A stretch of 59,182 nt of DNA from Streptomyces sp. NBC_01267 (GTDB taxonomy: Bacteria; Actinomycetota; Actinomycetes; Streptomycetales; Streptomycetaceae). The notes beneath the pieces are model-generated. The model saw nothing but the letters and a program-made list of their open reading frames with translations. It was not told the DNA's origin and did no database searches. Shown piece after piece: positions 33,364 through 40,781 of the stretch; within the stretch, counting starts at the first letter, position 1; each line of letters opens with the position of its first letter. The position numbers and the translations under genes were made by a program. The stretch spans positions 1 through 59,182 of the forward strand of contig NZ_CP108457.1 in NCBI RefSeq assembly GCF_036241575.1. Direction: 5' to 3'.

Positions 33364-33435
33364 CGGCTGCCTGATCTACCCGCCCCGCACTGCGGGCCGG
33401 GTGGTGACGGGGAGCCGGACAGCCCGGCCCGGACA
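33360..33435 (+). repeat. Intergenic repeat element, copy 3 of 3
   Basis: GACGGCTGCCTGATCTACC, a GC-rich stem region (about 33377-33402), then GGTGACGGGGAGCCGGACAG. It lies directly between the membrane-protein gene and the PycTM-like gene. Confidence 0.65.
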
Positions 33436-33451
33436 ACCCGGGGAGCCGCCT

Positions 33452-33919
33452 GTGACCACCGCACCCGCCACGATGACCGACCGGAACCTGGACGCCGCCT
33501 GCGTCTCGGTGACCAACGAGATTGGGCGCACCGACAGCAAGGCCAGTCTGCTGCTCGCGTTCGACGGCGCGGTCCTCGCCGGTCTGGCCAGCGTCGCTGA
33601 CAAGGATCTGTCGCTGTCCACCCAGGTAGTCGGAGGCCTGGCCGTCGTCGCCCTTGGTGCCGCGGCCGTCTTACTCCTCCTGGTCGTCAGGCCCTGCCTC
33701 ACCGTGCCCGGCCGGATCGCCCACGGCACGTTCCCGCAGTGGGCGCGCATGGAGGAGGGCGCCCTGCAGGAGTCGATGACCCAGGACACCCGGACCTCCC
33801 GGGTGAAGGCGCTGTCGGTCCTCGCGGTCCGCAAGTACCGGCGCCTGGCCCGCGCGGTCGACGTCATCCTTGCCGCGCTCGCCCTGCTCGCCCTCGCCGC
33901 GATCGGGGCCCTGACGTGA
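33452..33919 (+). CDS. PycTM-like membrane protein (Pycsar-effector-like family)
   Basis: The protein has 155 residues. TNEIGRTDSKASLLLAFDGA (about 18-37), a first membrane helix, a second VVGGLAVVALGAAAVLLLLVV, a cytoplasmic loop and a last helix AVDVILAALALLALAAIGAL preceded by VLAVRKYRRL fit the PycTM (former DUF5706) family. Those effectors open membranes when they bind a cyclic nucleotide. No Pycsar cyclase is adjacent, but a GGDEF gene lies 5 kb downstream in the same operon. GTG 33452 has GGGAG at 7 bp. Assignment by pattern only; a plain spread protein is the alternative. Confidence 0.5.
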   Translation: MTTAPATMTDRNLDAACVSVTNEIGRTDSKASLLLAFDGAVLAGLASVADKDLSLSTQVVGGLAVVALGAAAVLLLLVVRPCLTVPGRIAHGTFPQWARMEEGALQESMTQDTRTSRVKALSVLAVRKYRRLARAVDVILAALALLALAAIGALT

Positions 33920-34056
33920 ACAGTTTTCAGCAGACGGCCGCACTTCTGATCTCCCTGGCCAGCATCGCGGGCGCGCTCGCCAGCCCCTTCGTCATCATCG
34001 CTGCCCGCCGCACCGTCGCCCGCATCAACGCCCAGTCCGACCAGAAGGAGCAGTAG
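33916..34056 (+). CDS. Small membrane protein (46 aa)
   Basis: The frame reads VNSFQQTAALLISLASIAG then ALASPFVIIAARRTVARINA and a polar tail: one long hydrophobic segment. The GTG start overlaps the stop of the PycTM-like gene. It may be a partner or regulator of that protein. Function unknown. Confidence 0.55.
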   Translation: MNSFQQTAALLISLASIAGALASPFVIIAARRTVARINAQSDQKEQ

Positions 34057-34058
34057 CC

Positions 34059-34625
34059 ATGGCACTTACCCTCTTCGTCCGTCGTCCCGAGCCCGTTGAA
34101 GCGCCGGCCCCCGAGCTGTGGCCGGAGATCGGTGAGACCTGGAAGCCCGAGGGAATCAGCATCGTCGAGCGGTACTACAACCTCGGCCACGCGGTCGTCC
34201 TCGTCTACAGCGCCGACCGCGACGGCTACTACCACTTGGTCTCCTGCCTCGGGTGCCACTACCTGGTCACCCGCGACAAGAGCCGCACGTACAACACCCG
34301 CTACAGGCTGGAGGACGCGGCCCGGGTCGCCAACGAGCACGCGTCCATCTGCCGGGCACTGCCCCGCGAACTCCCTGCCCGGCCGGACGACGACACCGCC
34401 CGCCGCATGCTGCACACGTGGGTGCTCGGGCTGCCGCGCCGGGACGAGGACTTCTACCTCGACCTCTGGGACTTCGACTCAGGTCGTCTGGAGCTTCAGC
34501 GCACCAACAAGTGGATGCAGAACGAGCTCGTGGCCTTCGCCGCCGAGCGCGGCGACGTCCTGTCCGCCAAGCCATCGGACTACGGCTCCGGGATCAACTA
34601 CACCGTCCTGCGTCAGCCAAGCTGA
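34059..34625 (+). CDS. Hypothetical protein
   Basis: The protein has 188 residues, soluble. A beta-rich N-terminal half (VVLVYSADRDGYYHLVSCLGCHYLV) carries two Cys and one His; the helical C-terminal half contains DFYLDLWDFDSGRLEL. The ATG starts 2 bp after the previous stop with GAAGGAG upstream. Cys2/His spacing could bind metal. Family not recognised. Confidence 0.68.
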   Translation: MALTLFVRRPEPVEAPAPELWPEIGETWKPEGISIVERYYNLGHAVVLVYSADRDGYYHLVSCLGCHYLVTRDKSRTYNTRYRLEDAARVANEHASICRALPRELPARPDDDTARRMLHTWVLGLPRRDEDFYLDLWDFDSGRLELQRTNKWMQNELVAFAAERGDVLSAKPSDYGSGINYTVLRQPS

Positions 34626-34640
34626 CCGGCCGTTCTCCGT

Positions 34641-34677
34641 ACGGCCCCGCCCGTCGCGCGCCAGCGGCCGGGGCCGT
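34641..34677 (+). terminator. Intercistronic stem-loop
   Basis: A 9-bp stem ACGGCCCCG/CGGGGCCGT with a 19-nt GC-rich loop, between the genes at 34059 and 34734. Confidence 0.55.
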
Positions 34678-34733
34678 GCGGTGTCCGCCCGGTCAGCCGA
34701 GACCGGACGACCGGCCCTCCCCCGGAGGTCACG

Positions 34734-35114
34734 GTGTCCCTCGCCCGCCGCTCCCTGATGGAAGCCGCCGCCGCCCGCTTCGGCTGGCGCCGCGCGTACT
34801 GCAACACCGCCCCGATCAACGTCGTGCTCACCGAGCAGACGGAGAACGCGTACCTCGAGGCCGCCGACCACGTGCGGCGGGCGACCGAGAAGAACAAGGA
34901 TTCCCTGCACATTCAGCCCGGCGTGCTCGACGTCCGCGACCGCGTCTTGACCGATGTCCTCTACCTCGAAGTCGTCCTGACCGGCGCCAAGAACCGCAGC
35001 CTCCCGAAGGAGCTCATCGAGCGCCTGGAGGACGTCGTCGACCACGGACACGAGCTGACCTTGCTGCTCGCAGAGAAGGCCCGCACCACCGCGGCCGTCC
35101 ACGCGCCCCACTGA
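34734..35114 (+). CDS. Hypothetical helical protein
   Basis: The protein has 126 residues, all helical, with a basic N-terminus (SLARRSLMEAAAARFGWRRA) and a C-terminal helix pair (LPKELIERLEDVVDHGHEL, LLLAEKARTTAAV). The GTG start follows CCCGGAGGTC. No motif recognised. Confidence 0.62.
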   Translation: MSLARRSLMEAAAARFGWRRAYCNTAPINVVLTEQTENAYLEAADHVRRATEKNKDSLHIQPGVLDVRDRVLTDVLYLEVVLTGAKNRSLPKELIERLEDVVDHGHELTLLLAEKARTTAAVHAPH

Positions 35115-35118
35115 ACGC

Positions 35119-35155
35119 CCGGGGCGGCCGCAGGCATCGAACCCGGCCGCCCCGG
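35119..35155 (+). terminator. Intercistronic stem-loop
   Basis: A perfect 12-bp stem CCGGGGCGGCCG/CGGCCGCCCCGG with a 13-nt loop, 5 bp after the stop of the upstream gene. Confidence 0.65.
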
Positions 35156-35209
35156 AGCAGCCCCTCCCCCTCCCAGAGCGCATCCGACAGACGAAGGAGC
35201 ACCAACATC

Positions 35210-35896
35210 ATGACCGCAAGTCTTCGCCAGCAGACAATCACCCTTGCCAGCGCAGCGATCGAAGGCGCCAGCATGGCGGCCGCACTGATCGGCGGTGCCG
35301 GCGGCGCATACCTCGGCTACCAGGTCTCCCCCACCACCTGGTCCGGCGACGTCCGCATCCTCGCGGCCGGAGCCATCGCCGTCGTCGGAGCCGTCGCCAT
35401 CGACGGACTCGCCGAAACGCTGGCCCTCACCTCGTTGCGCCGCATGCTGATGAACCTGCGCACCGCAGTGACCAGCACCCGGCCGAAGGCACCCGCCCCG
35501 GCCGCCACGCTGGGCGAGGCCCTCGACCAGGTCGTCACCGCGACCGAGGAGGACGCCGCACACCGCGCCGCCAACGCCTCCTTCCGTATCGACGACGGCG
35601 ACAAGTTCCTGCGGAACGAGGACCGGTGGCGCGGCTACGAGGACGGCGAGGCGTCCTTCTACCTCGCCCCCGGCGTAGTGCTCCACTACCGCGGTGAGAA
35701 GGACGAGTACAGGCACCACTTCACGCTGCTGACCGGAGACAGCGAGCAGCCGGTGGCCGTCACCGGTATGGAGGAGATCCGCCACCACCTCGCCGCCCGC
35801 GCCGCCGGCCTGCCCGCCGTTCCGGTCACCGCCGACGGTGACGCCGACAAGGACGACGTCCTGGACATCGACCTCACCGGGCTCAACGCGGTCTGA
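35210..35896 (+). CDS. Membrane-associated hypothetical protein
   Basis: The protein has 228 residues. Two hydrophobic segments (about 15-38 and 47-67: AAALIGGAGGAYLGY, ILAAGAIAVVGAVAIDGLA) precede a soluble domain with FRIDDGDKFLRNEDRWRGYE and YRHHFTLLTGDSE. The C-terminus is acidic. ATG 35210 has AAGGAGC at 9 bp. Unknown function; likely in the inner membrane. Confidence 0.65.
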   Translation: MTASLRQQTITLASAAIEGASMAAALIGGAGGAYLGYQVSPTTWSGDVRILAAGAIAVVGAVAIDGLAETLALTSLRRMLMNLRTAVTSTRPKAPAPAATLGEALDQVVTATEEDAAHRAANASFRIDDGDKFLRNEDRWRGYEDGEASFYLAPGVVLHYRGEKDEYRHHFTLLTGDSEQPVAVTGMEEIRHHLAARAAGLPAVPVTADGDADKDDVLDIDLTGLNAV

Positions 35897-35909
35897 CGGA
35901 CTGCCCGTT

Positions 35910-35935
35910 CCGCCCCGGCCTCCCGGCCGGGGCGG
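35910..35935 (+). terminator. Intercistronic stem-loop
   Basis: A perfect 11-bp stem CCGCCCCGGCC/GGCCGGGGCGG with a TCCC loop. Nearly the same stem recurs at 38124 and 38646. Confidence 0.65.
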
Positions 35936-35975
35936 TGCGGTGGTCAATCAGCCCATCGAGCCGGAAGGCACCCGC

Positions 35976-36605
35976 ATGCGAAAGTCTGCATCCGCCCAGC
36001 TGTCCATCGCCCGCGACGGGCTGTTCCTCTCGCGCCGCCTGGCCAACGACATCACCGACTCCGCGCCCACCGCGCGGCGCCTGGTCAAGGACCACTTCGG
36101 CCGACGCCCCCTCAAGGGCGTGGAACTGGTGCTCACTTCCGCCAAACGAATTCCGGTACTCGCCGCCCTGTCACAGGGCACAGCTGCCGGCGTCCCCGAC
36201 GACGTCTACGCCCACAAGACGCTCAGCTTCACCCGCAACCCGCGCGACCTGTACTCGGTCGCGGTGATCGCACCGAACAACACGATCGAGATCCTCCTCA
36301 ACGCCAAACGCCTGCGCCGACGGCCGCAGGAGCTGGGCGCCACCCTGGTGTTCGCCTTCGTCGAAGTCGAGCAGCTGTGCCGCAAGGGCGCCTGGGACCG
36401 CCGCATCGCCCTGACCCGGCACGAGATGGGCACCGAGACCCTGCCCAAGAGCAAGGCCCGGAGCCTGTACCGGATCGAGGCCGAGCTCGAGGCCGAGGCC
36501 GAGGCCGTGACCCAGAAGATCGTCGGCAAGGTCATCCGGCAGAACCGGCAGGCCGAGAACGAAGCCGCACACGAAGTCCGCCAGGCCGAGTCCGCCGCCG
36601 CCTGA
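35976..36605 (+). CDS. Hypothetical protein
   Basis: The protein has 209 residues. LVLTSAKRIPVLAALSQG and a strand-rich middle (SVAVIAPNNTIEILLNAKRL) precede helices and a long charged coiled-coil C-terminus (IEAELEAEAEAVTQKIVGKVI). ATG 35976 has GGAAGG at 7 bp. No membrane segment or known motif. Confidence 0.65.
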   Translation: MRKSASAQLSIARDGLFLSRRLANDITDSAPTARRLVKDHFGRRPLKGVELVLTSAKRIPVLAALSQGTAAGVPDDVYAHKTLSFTRNPRDLYSVAVIAPNNTIEILLNAKRLRRRPQELGATLVFAFVEVEQLCRKGAWDRRIALTRHEMGTETLPKSKARSLYRIEAELEAEAEAVTQKIVGKVIRQNRQAENEAAHEVRQAESAAA

Positions 36606-36610
36606 CGAAG

Positions 36611-36653
36611 CACCGTGCCGCCCCAGCCACCCAGGCCGGGACGGTGCGGTGCC
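36611..36653 (+). terminator. Imperfect intercistronic stem-loop
   Basis: CACCGTGCCGCCCC pairs with GGGACGGTGCGGTG (one mismatch, two G-T pairs) around the loop AGCCACCCAGGCC, in the spacer before the TTG-started gene. Confidence 0.5.
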
Positions 36654-36681
36654 CCGTCAGCCCGCTGCTCAGGAGGACTCG

Positions 36682-37257
36682 TTGCCCCGCACCCTCACCG
36701 CGTTCCCGACCGACCGCCTCATGGCCGTCGTCACCGGCATCCTCGGCACCGAATGGACGCCGCCCGCCGTCCCCGAGTGGCCCGTGACCTTCATCAACGA
36801 GAGCGCCGACCGCGAACTCAGCTTCCATCCGCAGCCGAAGAACCACCGGATCGTGCTCGAGGTCGCCCCTGCCGGCTTCGCCGACACCTTCGGCCGCCGC
36901 CGGTACGCGAAGTACACCCCCGACACCACCGGCCACGACTCGCTCGGTGCCTGGCTTGCCGACGGCGACCTGGACGCCGTCGCCGACGCCCTCGGTGTCG
37001 TCGTACGGCGGTTGGTCGACCAGCCGCTGCCTGAACCGGTCGCCCCGCACCCCGACCCGATCGGCCGCGAGATGGAGCTCCTCGCCAAGCACGCCCAGGA
37101 GCTGGCTCGACTTACCGCCCGCTTCAACGCCGGCCTGATCAGCGGCGAGCCCGTCGCGGACGAGGCCAGCCGGATGCTCTACCTCGCCCAGTTGACCGAG
37201 CAGGCCGCCATCCGCGTGGACGAGCTCCGCGGACCGGCCGCTGCCGCCCGCACCTGA
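36682..37257 (+). CDS. Hypothetical protein with TTG start
   Basis: The protein has 191 residues. The start is set by a perfect AGGAGG five bases before TTG 36682; an in-frame ATG at 36649 has no ribosome site. Residues 1-115 are mixed alpha/beta (VTFINESADRELSFHP, HRIVLEVAPAGFADTFG); the C-terminal third is a helix pair (MELLAKHAQELARLTARFNA). Unknown family. TTG starts are uncommon here and usually lower translation. Confidence 0.66.
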   Translation: MPRTLTAFPTDRLMAVVTGILGTEWTPPAVPEWPVTFINESADRELSFHPQPKNHRIVLEVAPAGFADTFGRRRYAKYTPDTTGHDSLGAWLADGDLDAVADALGVVVRRLVDQPLPEPVAPHPDPIGREMELLAKHAQELARLTARFNAGLISGEPVADEASRMLYLAQLTEQAAIRVDELRGPAAAART

Positions 37258-37310
37258 CCTGCACGGAACCGCCCATCACCTGCACGTTCCTGACCGACCT
37301 GGAGGAAGTC

Positions 37311-38102
37311 ATGGCACACAGCACCCGGCCCGTCGTCCACTACATGGCCACCCGGCCCGACGGCACCGTCCCGCCCAGCATCGGCGACGCCGCCGGGTAC
37401 GCGTACCCGGCACGGACGGGCGACCCCATCCCGACCGTCAACCTCGCCGACCACATCGGTGAGGTCGTCAACCACCCCACTCCGGGCAAGCCCTGGTACG
37501 ACGAGACCGCCTTCAGCTACTTCCGGACCTACACCCGTCCCGGCGAGCTTCTGGAACGCGTGCAGTGGCCGGCACGGCTGTGGGTCGTCGAGCCGCTCGG
37601 AGAGACCGGCACCTGGCACGGGTACTCGTACTGGGTGCTCTGCCACCAGCTGCGGGTGATCGAGGAAGCCGATCCGTGGCACGCGTTCGGACACCGCGGC
37701 AAACAGGTCATGGCCGTCCTCGCTCAGCTGCCCGACCTCGTCCGGCAGTGGGCCGACCAGTGGGTCGCAGACCCCGAGGGCATGCACCGCATGTACAAGG
37801 TGTGGGAGACGCGGGTGCAGGAAACTCGCGCGCTGACCAGCTGGGCGAGCTGCCGAGCGGAGTACTCCCGGCGAGAGGCTGCCCTACAGACGGCCACCCA
37901 GCTCGCCGGAGCTGCTGCCACCCAGGCCGCGACCGACGCGGGCGCCGACCCTCACGCCTTCGCCCTGATCCAGCTGCGAGCCCGCTGCCTGGTAGCCGGT
38001 CAGCTCATGTTCGACCGGATCCGCACCGGCGAGTACGAGCAGTCGATCCGCGGCCTGCTGCTCGGTTCCGGGCTCGACACCCCGGCCCCCGTCCCGGCCT
38101 GA
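37311..38102 (+). CDS. Hypothetical protein
   Basis: The protein has 263 residues. The N-terminal half is beta-rich (FRTYTRPGELLERVQWPARLWVVEPLG). The C-terminal half is helical (PDLVRQWADQWVADPEGMHRM, then an Ala/Thr-rich region). ATG 37311 follows GGAGGAAGTC. There is no signal peptide. Family not recognised; it is single-copy in the operon. Confidence 0.68.
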   Translation: MAHSTRPVVHYMATRPDGTVPPSIGDAAGYAYPARTGDPIPTVNLADHIGEVVNHPTPGKPWYDETAFSYFRTYTRPGELLERVQWPARLWVVEPLGETGTWHGYSYWVLCHQLRVIEEADPWHAFGHRGKQVMAVLAQLPDLVRQWADQWVADPEGMHRMYKVWETRVQETRALTSWASCRAEYSRREAALQTATQLAGAAATQAATDAGADPHAFALIQLRARCLVAGQLMFDRIRTGEYEQSIRGLLLGSGLDTPAPVPA

Positions 38103-38123
38103 CCACCCTGCAACGTACTCCGC

Positions 38124-38151
38124 GCCGCCCCGGCCCACCGGCCGGGGCGGC
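38124..38151 (+). terminator. Intercistronic stem-loop
   Basis: A perfect 12-bp stem GCCGCCCCGGCC/GGCCGGGGCGGC with a CACC loop, before the NUDIX gene. Confidence 0.65.
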
Positions 38152-38185
38152 CCCCTCCATCCTCTTCGAGACCAGGAGACATCTG

Positions 38186-38614
38186 GTGATCACCGACACC
38201 GTCGACGTCGACGTCGACGAGACGATCCGCTACACCGCCGACGTGGTCCTGTTCGCCGCAGGTCACGTCCTGCTGATCGAGCGGGGCTGGGACCCGTTCA
38301 AGGACCAGTGGGCTCTGCCCGGTGGCCATGTGAGCAGGGGAGAGGCCAGTCGGGCCGCTGGATCCCGCGAGCTCGAGGAGGAAAGCGGGATCTCCGTCCC
38401 GGCCATCGAGCTCCGGCAGGTGGGTGCCTACGACGCACCCGACCGTGACCCGCGCGGCCGGTACGTCACCGTCGCTTACACGGCCACCCTGCCGTCGCCG
38501 GTCCAGCCAACGGCGGGAGACGACGCCACCGCCGCCCGCTGGTGGCCCCTGGACGCGCTCCCGGACCTCGCGTTCGACCACGCTGAGATCGTCGCGGACG
38601 CCCTCAGCCGCTGA
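38186..38614 (+). CDS. NUDIX hydrolase
   Basis: The protein has 142 residues, standard for the family. The NUDIX box is complete: GGHVSRGEASRAAGSRELEEESGI (about 50-73), preceded by DPFKDQWALPGG. NUDIX enzymes split X-linked nucleoside diphosphates; the substrate here is unknown. GTG 38186 follows CAGGAGA. In an operon that also carries GGDEF and PycTM-like genes, a role in nucleotide turnover is conceivable. Confidence 0.85.
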   Translation: MITDTVDVDVDETIRYTADVVLFAAGHVLLIERGWDPFKDQWALPGGHVSRGEASRAAGSRELEEESGISVPAIELRQVGAYDAPDRDPRGRYVTVAYTATLPSPVQPTAGDDATAARWWPLDALPDLAFDHAEIVADALSR

Positions 38615-38645
38615 TCCTCCCGCGCGAGCGCGGCGCTCCTCCGTG

Positions 38646-38672
38646 CCGCCCCGGCCTCACCGGCCGGGGCGG
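38646..38672 (+). terminator. Intercistronic stem-loop
   Basis: A perfect 11-bp stem CCGCCCCGGCC/GGCCGGGGCGG with a TCACC loop, after the NUDIX gene. Confidence 0.65.
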
Positions 38673-38716
38673 TCGCGGTGTTCCGCCACGACCAGCGACA
38701 GGAAGGAGAGGGCGTC

Positions 38717-39016
38717 ATGCACTTGGAGTTCTACGAGGTTGACGTCCCGATACACACCAACGACCGGGCGCGGCATGGCTTGCATGTCTTCACCGGCCAG
38801 GCGACCTCGGTGACCGAGGCACTGACTCGCGCCCACCAGGTCTACGACGCGGCACTCTCCGCGCGGCAGGCCGGACTCGAGAACCCCGGCCAGCAGAACG
38901 GCGGCTGGGGAGCGCGCGGCACGCGCGACGGCTGGGAGTTGGACTGGGCGGCGGCGAAGGCCGGCCTCTGGCCCAACCCGTTCAGCTGGAGCAGCAAGAA
39001 GCTCTACGAGCTGTAG
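38717..39016 (+). CDS. Small hypothetical protein
   Basis: The protein has 99 residues. A beta strand LEFYEVDVPIHTNDRARHGL, a helix EALTRAHQVYDAALSARQAG and a Trp-rich C-terminus (GGWGARGTRDGWELDW) are visible. ATG 38717 follows GGAAGGAGAGGG. Function unknown. Confidence 0.63.
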   Translation: MHLEFYEVDVPIHTNDRARHGLHVFTGQATSVTEALTRAHQVYDAALSARQAGLENPGQQNGGWGARGTRDGWELDWAAAKAGLWPNPFSWSSKKLYEL

Positions 39017-39104
39017 TTACGCCCCGGAGCAGGCGCCATAGGCGTCGAAACCGTCGCCTGCCCCGGGCCACCCATCCCGTACGAGACGAGAGGGAGTCAC
39101 CAGT

Positions 39105-39779
39105 ATGACCTCCATCGCACGCGTCCAGGCCCGTCCCGGGCAACGCGCGCTTCTCATCACCACCCTCGCGGTCCCGCTCACCGGCTGGACTGTCCACGCG
39201 GTGGCCCTGCACCGCCAGCTCGCCAACGCCAACCGCGATCCCCTGACCGGTGCTCAGCTCCGTGCGGATTTCGAGCGTCGGGCACAGCACCTCATCGACC
39301 GGTACGGCGACACCGTGATGGTCGCCTTCATCGACCTCGATCACTTCAAGGCTCTGAATGACGGCCACGGCCACGCGGCTGGCGACCGGGCGCTGACCGC
39401 GACCGGTGAGCGCCTGATCGAGTGGGCCGGAAGCCGCGGAGTCGTCGGCCGCCTCGGTGGAGACGAGTTCGCAGTGGCCACGCGGATCGGCCCCAGCCGC
39501 CGCGCAGTCCGCCTCGCTCAGCTCGCCCGGACGTTGTCCGAACCGGTCGACGTCGACGGCCACCCGGTCGATGTCGCCGCCTCGGTGGGCGCCGCCACCC
39601 CCGACACCCTGCGCACCCGCGACCTGTCCGCCCTGCTGCGCGGTGCGGACGCCGCGATGTACGCGGGCAAGCACACGGGCACCCCGGTGGTGGCCGGCCC
39701 CGAGCACGCGAACGTGGCCAGCATCAACGGTCGCCGCGCCGGACGCCCCGGCACCCACGCGACGGCGAGGGCCGCATGA
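39105..39779 (+). CDS. GGDEF-domain protein, putative diguanylate cyclase
   Basis: The protein has 224 residues. One N-terminal membrane segment (ALLITTLAVPLTGWTVHAVAL) leads to a GGDEF domain (about 43-195). It has DPLTG, FIDLDHFKALNDGHGHAAGDRAL and the intact catalytic RLGGDEF, so it should make cyclic di-GMP or a related dinucleotide from GTP. The RxxD inhibitory site five residues before GGDEF is absent, so product feedback is probably lost. ATG 39105 has AGGGAG at 8 bp; the stop overlaps the ASCH gene. c-di-GMP controls development in Streptomyces. Confidence 0.88.
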   Translation: MTSIARVQARPGQRALLITTLAVPLTGWTVHAVALHRQLANANRDPLTGAQLRADFERRAQHLIDRYGDTVMVAFIDLDHFKALNDGHGHAAGDRALTATGERLIEWAGSRGVVGRLGGDEFAVATRIGPSRRAVRLAQLARTLSEPVDVDGHPVDVAASVGAATPDTLRTRDLSALLRGADAAMYAGKHTGTPVVAGPEHANVASINGRRAGRPGTHATARAA

Positions 39780-40222
39780 GCCAGACACGCGTCGACTGGA
39801 TCCGGGGCATCACGGTCCGCCAGCCCTGGGCGACCTGCCTCATCACCGGCGACAAGACGATCGAGAACCGCCCCTCCCCGGGCTGGCCGCTGGGTCTCTA
39901 CCTTCTGCACGCCGGACTCGCCGTCGAACGAGCCGCGCTGCGCCTGCCGCTGGTCGCCACCACCATCCGCGGCCGCCATCTGGAACGGGGCGCGGTCATC
40001 GGCGTCGCTCGCCTCACCGACGTCCACCCCGGCGACGGGCGCTGCACCCCGTGGGCCGAACCCGGCAGCCCGTTCCACCTGGTCTTCACCGACGTCCAGG
40101 AGCTCCCCCTCCCGATCCCCATCCCGGCGGGCGCGCTCGGGCCGTGGAAGCCCAGCGAGGACCTCGTGGACCAGGTACGCCTCCAGCTCCCCGACCTGCA
40201 CGCCCCGGAGGGAACCCCATGA
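39776..40222 (+). CDS. ASCH-domain protein
   Basis: The protein has 148 residues. GITVRQPWATCLITGDKTIENRP at the start and GAVIGVARLTDVHP in the middle are hallmarks of the ASCH (PUA-like) fold, which binds RNA or nucleosides; some members hydrolyse N4-acetylcytidine. Overlaps of ATGA on both sides couple it to the GGDEF gene before and the WhiB gene after. Exact function unknown. Confidence 0.8.
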   Translation: MSQTRVDWIRGITVRQPWATCLITGDKTIENRPSPGWPLGLYLLHAGLAVERAALRLPLVATTIRGRHLERGAVIGVARLTDVHPGDGRCTPWAEPGSPFHLVFTDVQELPLPIPIPAGALGPWKPSEDLVDQVRLQLPDLHAPEGTP

Positions 40223-40779
40223 ACGGCAACCGCACCGGCGTCCCCAACCCGCCGGCCATCGTCCCCGCCGACGCCCGCATCCCCTTCCCCCACACCGAGG
40301 AGGTCCTGCGCTGCCGCACCAGCCCCGAGCTGTTCGGCATCGAGGACATCCATAACACCGACGAGGACCCGCACGCCCGCGAGAAGGCGCTGACCCAGGC
40401 CAAGCACGCCTGCTCCGGCTGCCCGATCGTTCAGGGCTGCCTGAAATGGGCGCTCGCCAACGAGGACCTGACCAAAACCGGGGTGTGGGCGGCGACCACT
40501 GCCCGCGACCGCAAGCAGCTGCGCAAGCAACTCGCGGCACGCCTCGGTGGCGACTGGGTCGCGGTGGTCGCCGAACAGGACCGCCGCCGTGCGCAGCGCC
40601 GGCAGGACGCGCGGCTCGCCCCGCCGACCGTCCGCACCCGCGCCCTGTCCCGCCTCGAAATGGAGCTCATCCCGACCCGGCCCGAGCCGTACAACCGCTG
40701 GAGCCAGCCGATCACCCCCGAGCAGGCGGCCAGCAACCGGCACGTGCTGGAACTGTTCGTCAGCGGCAAGGCGGCGTAG
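40219..40779 (+). CDS. WhiB-family iron-sulphur regulator
   Basis: The protein has 186 residues. Four cysteines in WhiB order are present: LRCRTSPELFG (first Cys), then HACSGCPIVQGC (second to fourth). They are followed by TGVWAAT in place of the usual G-V-W-G-G turn. WhiB proteins carry a 4Fe-4S cluster and act with sigma factors in actinobacteria. A basic, long C-terminal extension (about 95-186) may bind DNA. ATG 40219 overlaps the ASCH stop. It could control the plasmid operon or host genes. Confidence 0.88.
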   Translation: MNGNRTGVPNPPAIVPADARIPFPHTEEVLRCRTSPELFGIEDIHNTDEDPHAREKALTQAKHACSGCPIVQGCLKWALANEDLTKTGVWAATTARDRKQLRKQLAARLGGDWVAVVAEQDRRRAQRRQDARLAPPTVRTRALSRLEMELIPTRPEPYNRWSQPITPEQAASNRHVLELFVSGKAA

Positions 40780-40781
40780 CC

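Noticed and set aside
35119..35155. tRNA-like ending (ATCGAACCCGG inside a GC-rich stem)
   Set aside because: It is the loop and arm of an intercistronic hairpin; no anticodon or acceptor stem can be formed.
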